Below are positions 6,322-8,331 of a stretch of 8,331 nt of DNA, in pieces. Positions within the stretch are counted from its first letter, which is position 1. The number at the start of each line of letters is the position of its first letter. The DNA is taken from assembly GCA_023435945.1 (NCBI GenBank), contig JAEZLB010000056.1, positions 1-8,331 on the forward strand, written 5' to 3'. The translations under genes were made by a program, and so were the position numbers. The DNA comes from Pseudomonadota bacterium (GTDB lineage: Bacteria; Pseudomonadota; Gammaproteobacteria; Burkholderiales; Burkholderiaceae_D). The notes beneath the pieces are model-generated. The model saw only the letters and a program-made list of their open reading frames with translations. It did not search any database and was not told the DNA's origin.

Positions 6322-7344
6322 ATGCAACTCGACAATCGCGCTCAACTGCTGCTTAAAACCCTGGTGGAACGTTATATCGCTGATGGCCAGCCGGTGGGTT
6401 CGCGCGCCTTGTCAAAAATCTCGGGGCTGGAGGTTTCCCCGGCGACCATCCGCAACATCATGGCGGACCTGGAAGAAATGGGATTTGTCGCCAGCCCTCA
6501 CACGTCGGCAGGCAGGATTCCCACGCCACGCGGCTATCGCTTTTTCGTCGATACCCTGCTGACGGTGCAACCGATAGATGAAACGACGGTGGAATCCAAG
6601 CTGCATCCGCGCCTGCAGGCCAGCTCTCCGCAAAAGATCATTACCAGCGCCGCTCAGACACTTTCCTCGCTGTCGCAATTTGCCGGCATAGTCCTGACGC
6701 CGCGCCGCGAATCGGTATTCCGGCAAATCGAATTTCTGCGCCTATCGGAAAAACGCATATTACTGGTCATCGTTTCCCCGAACGGAGAGGTGCAAAACCG
6801 GCTGCTGCTGACAGAAACCGATTACACGCCCTCGCAACTGGTGGAGGCCGCCAATTACCTCAACCAGCATTACTCCGGCATGCGTTTTGAGGATATGCGC
6901 CAGAAACTGCAAGCCGAACTGCGCCAGCTGCGCGACGACATGGTGCACCTGATGCAGGCAGCAGTGGATGCCGGCAGCGATGCCATGAACGAGGAAGGCG
7001 ACGATGTGGTGATTGCCGGCGAGGGCAATCTGCTGGGTGTAGCCGAACTGTCCTCCAACATGAATTCGCTGCGCCGCCTGTTTGAGCTGTTCGAACAGAA
7101 AACCAGCCTGATGCAGTTGCTCGACGTGTCCAGCAAGGCCACTGGCGTCCAGATTTTCATCGGTGGGGAATCGCAACTGATGCCCATGGATGACATGAGC
7201 GTGGTTACCGCGCCCTATGAAGTCAATGGCAAAATAGTCGGCACACTAGGCGTGATCGGCCCCACGCGGATGGCCTATGAGCGGGTGATACCTATCGTCG
7301 ACATCACCGCCAAGCTGCTGTCCAATGCCTTGAGTCACTCCTAG
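6322..7344 (+). CDS. hrcA: Heat-inducible transcription repressor HrcA
   Basis: Represses class I heat-shock genes by binding the CIRCE operator, with activity tuned by the GroE chaperonin (family knowledge). The start at 6322 gives 340 residues beginning [20 protein letters not shown], where family homology begins; an in-frame ATG at 6268 would add 18 residues with no family likeness. Residues 1 to about 77 form the winged helix-turn-helix region, with [20 protein letters not shown] (21-40), [15 protein letters not shown] (41-55) and [14 protein letters not shown] (62-75). The central part is the GAF-like and insertion region; IFIGGES lies at about 278-284, and the family-typical ending [20 protein letters not shown] starts at 310. 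No CIRCE was seen at its own promoter or near grpE-dnaK, so its target (typically groESL in betaproteobacteria) is probably elsewhere. No Shine-Dalgarno is visible. The next gene begins 8 bases after the stop, so the two are probably co-transcribed. Confidence 0.96.
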   Translation: MQLDNRAQLLLKTLVERYIADGQPVGSRALSKISGLEVSPATIRNIMADLEEMGFVASPHTSAGRIPTPRGYRFFVDTLLTVQPIDETTVESKLHPRLQASSPQKIITSAAQTLSSLSQFAGIVLTPRRESVFRQIEFLRLSEKRILLVIVSPNGEVQNRLLLTETDYTPSQLVEAANYLNQHYSGMRFEDMRQKLQAELRQLRDDMVHLMQAAVDAGSDAMNEEGDDVVIAGEGNLLGVAELSSNMNSLRRLFELFEQKTSLMQLLDVSSKATGVQIFIGGESQLMPMDDMSVVTAPYEVNGKIVGTLGVIGPTRMAYERVIPIVDITAKLLSNALSHS

Positions 7345-7352
7345 CCTTACGC

Positions 7353-7841
7353 ATGACTGCTCAGGCTGCCGCTGCCTCTCATTCGTTCCGTATCGGCCTG
7401 ATCTCGGATACACATGGCCTCTTGCGACCGGAAGCAATGGCAGCCCTGCGCGGCGCAGACCATCTCATCCACGCCGGCGACATCGGTAAACCTTTTATTC
7501 TGGAAGAACTTGCCACACTTGCCCCGCTGACCGCCGTACGGGGCAACAACGATACCGGCGAATGGGCAGCCCAACTGCCGGACGCCGTGTCTGTTGAACT
7601 GGCAGGGATGCCTGTGCATATTCTGCACGACATCAAGGAACTGGGGAAATATGCCGATCCCGGCGCTGCGCAAATCATCGTCGCCGGCCACTCGCACCAA
7701 GCGCTGATTCGCTCGGAAAACGGGTCTCTATACGTTAACCCAGGCAGTGCAGGGCCGCGACGGTTTCGTTTACCGATAACCGTCGCAATGCTGACTATTC
7801 AGGAAGGGGAGTTGCAGGCGGAAATCATTCACCTGCTTTGA
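7353..7841 (+). CDS. YfcE/MJ0936-type metallophosphoesterase
   Basis: Small calcineurin-like phosphoesterase with a dinuclear metal centre (usually Mn). Relatives hydrolyse artificial phosphodiesters, and the physiological substrate of many is unknown; I cannot assign one. The 162 residues contain all metal-binding blocks: SDTHG (18-22; Asp19, His21), GDIG (42-45; Asp43), GNND (65-68; Asn66), LHD with His92, and GHSH (112-115; His113, His115), followed by VNPGSAGPRR (128-137). No signal peptide or membrane segment, so probably cytosolic. The first 11 residues are Ala/Ser-rich and precede the usual family start, but no later Met or GTG offers an alternative. The ATG is 8 bases after the hrcA stop and has no Shine-Dalgarno, which suggests translation coupled to hrcA. 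It converges on fur with 19 bases between stop codons. Confidence 0.9.
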   Translation: MTAQAAAASHSFRIGLISDTHGLLRPEAMAALRGADHLIHAGDIGKPFILEELATLAPLTAVRGNNDTGEWAAQLPDAVSVELAGMPVHILHDIKELGKYADPGAAQIIVAGHSHQALIRSENGSLYVNPGSAGPRRFRLPITVAMLTIQEGELQAEIIHLL

Positions 7842-7854
7842 AGCCCGAATACAC

Positions 7855-7879
7855 CCTGCATCAACGCGTGCGATGCGGG
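7855..7879 (+). terminator. Possible stem-loop terminator at the convergent ends of the phosphodiesterase gene and fur
   Basis: On the plus strand cctgcatc (7855-7862) pairs with gatgcggg (7872-7879), 8 pairs including one T-G, around a 9-base loop, starting 13 bases after the phosphodiesterase stop. Only a short catttc follows, so the U tract is poor. The right arm lies inside the 3' end of fur. On the minus strand the wobble becomes a mismatch, so it fits the plus-strand transcript better. Confidence 0.35.
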
Positions 7880-8292
7880 CATTTCACCTTGGTGCAATGC
7901 GCATAGAGCGCCAGGGCGTGCTCGGCCAGTTCGAAACCGCGCTGGGTGGCGATACGATGCTGCCGCTTCTCGATTTCTTCATCCACGAACTCTTCCACGT
8001 GGCCGCAGTCCAGACAGACCAGATGGTCGTGATGCGCCCCTTGGTTCAGTTCGTACACGGCCTTGCCAGTTTCAAAGTGGTTGCGGCTCAGAAGACCGGC
8101 CTGCTCAAATTGGGTCAGCACGCGATAGACGGTGGCGAGCCCGATGTCCATGTTCTCAGCCAGTAGCAGCTTGTATACGTCCTCCGCACTGAGATGGCGG
8201 ACTTCGCTGGTCTGGAAAATCTCGAGGATTTTCAGACGAGGCAGGGTCGCTTTCAGACCGCTGGCTTTCAGTTCGGAAGGGTTATCATTCAT
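7861..8292 (-). CDS. fur: Ferric uptake regulator Fur
   Basis: Fe2+-responsive dimeric repressor of iron uptake genes that binds AT-rich Fur boxes. The 143 residues are typical. The N-terminal winged helix includes [14 protein letters not shown] (13-26), [11 protein letters not shown] (33-43) and the recognition helix region [16 protein letters not shown] (51-66). The hinge is followed by the metal-binding dimerisation domain with HHDH (87-90), CLDC (93-96), and a second Cys pair at 133 and 138, as in Escherichia coli Fur; His33 of the regulatory site is also present. It ends soon after the second Cys pair (KCPHRTR), without the long His-rich tail of E. coli Fur. The ATG at 8292 has only a poor ribosome site. 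A Fur-box-like sequence lies just upstream, suggesting autoregulation. The divergent neighbour, often an outer-membrane assembly lipoprotein gene (bamE/omlA) in this group, would lie beyond the edge (inference). Confidence 0.97.
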   Translation of the reverse strand: MNDNPSELKASGLKATLPRLKILEIFQTSEVRHLSAEDVYKLLLAENMDIGLATVYRVLTQFEQAGLLSRNHFETGKAVYELNQGAHHDHLVCLDCGHVEEFVDEEIEKRQHRIATQRGFELAEHALALYAHCTKVKCPHRTR

Positions 8293-8302
8293 GATCTTGC
8301 TC

Positions 8303-8317
8303 GGATTCTGATTATCT
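8303..8317 (-). promoter_or_regulatory. Fur-box-like site in the fur promoter region
   Basis: Read on the minus strand, AGATAATCAGAATCC matches the 7-1-7 Fur box TGATAAT-N-ATTATCA at 10 of 14 specified positions, with the left half nearly perfect. A -10-like TATGAT lies just upstream at 8328-8323, and GATAAT inside the box could also serve as a -10. Binding here would block fur transcription. The -35 region lies outside the window, so the promoter cannot be completed. Confidence 0.4.
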
Positions 8318-8331
8318 GCTTTATCATATAG

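Overview
The window reads as ordinary chromosomal DNA from a betaproteobacterium, most likely a Burkholderiales / Oxalobacteraceae-type organism. This is inferred from gene order and protein family resemblance; no search was run. Eight protein genes fill it: seven complete ones and the first 478 codons of dnaK, which runs off the left edge. No insertion sequence, prophage, CRISPR array, tRNA or rRNA is visible.

Layout, left to right. Minus strand: dnaK (partial, 1-1436), grpE (1514-2092), hemH (2278-3363), recN (3414-5060) and nadK (5174-6088). They are transcribed right to left, in the order nadK, recN, hemH, grpE, dnaK. A 233-base divergent gap (6089-6321) follows. Plus strand: hrcA (6322-7344), then, 8 bases later, a small calcineurin-like phosphodiesterase gene (7353-7841). 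fur (7861-8292, minus) converges on that gene across 19 bases, and the window ends inside the fur upstream region.

Functionally it is a stress and cofactor neighbourhood: a heat-shock chaperone pair (GrpE-DnaK), a heat-shock repressor (HrcA), DNA break repair (RecN), the last step of heme synthesis (HemH), NADP supply (NadK) and iron homeostasis (Fur). The clearest regulatory signals are two sigma-32 (RpoH) promoters with the same 13-base spacer, one before grpE (essentially perfect consensus) and one in the grpE-dnaK gap. dnaK can therefore be transcribed both with grpE and alone. No CIRCE operator was seen, although hrcA lies nearby.

The least explained stretch is the nadK-hrcA divergent gap. 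Positions 6134-6241 contain nested inverted repeats that can fold into a closed four-way, cloverleaf-like structure: a 10-base-pair closing stem enclosing three hairpin arms. It is not a recognisable tRNA. On either side, nadK and hrcA both lack a Shine-Dalgarno sequence, and both have a -10-like hexamer exactly 7 bases before the ATG, the geometry expected of leaderless mRNAs. These are the best candidates for something undescribed; the coding genes themselves look conventional.
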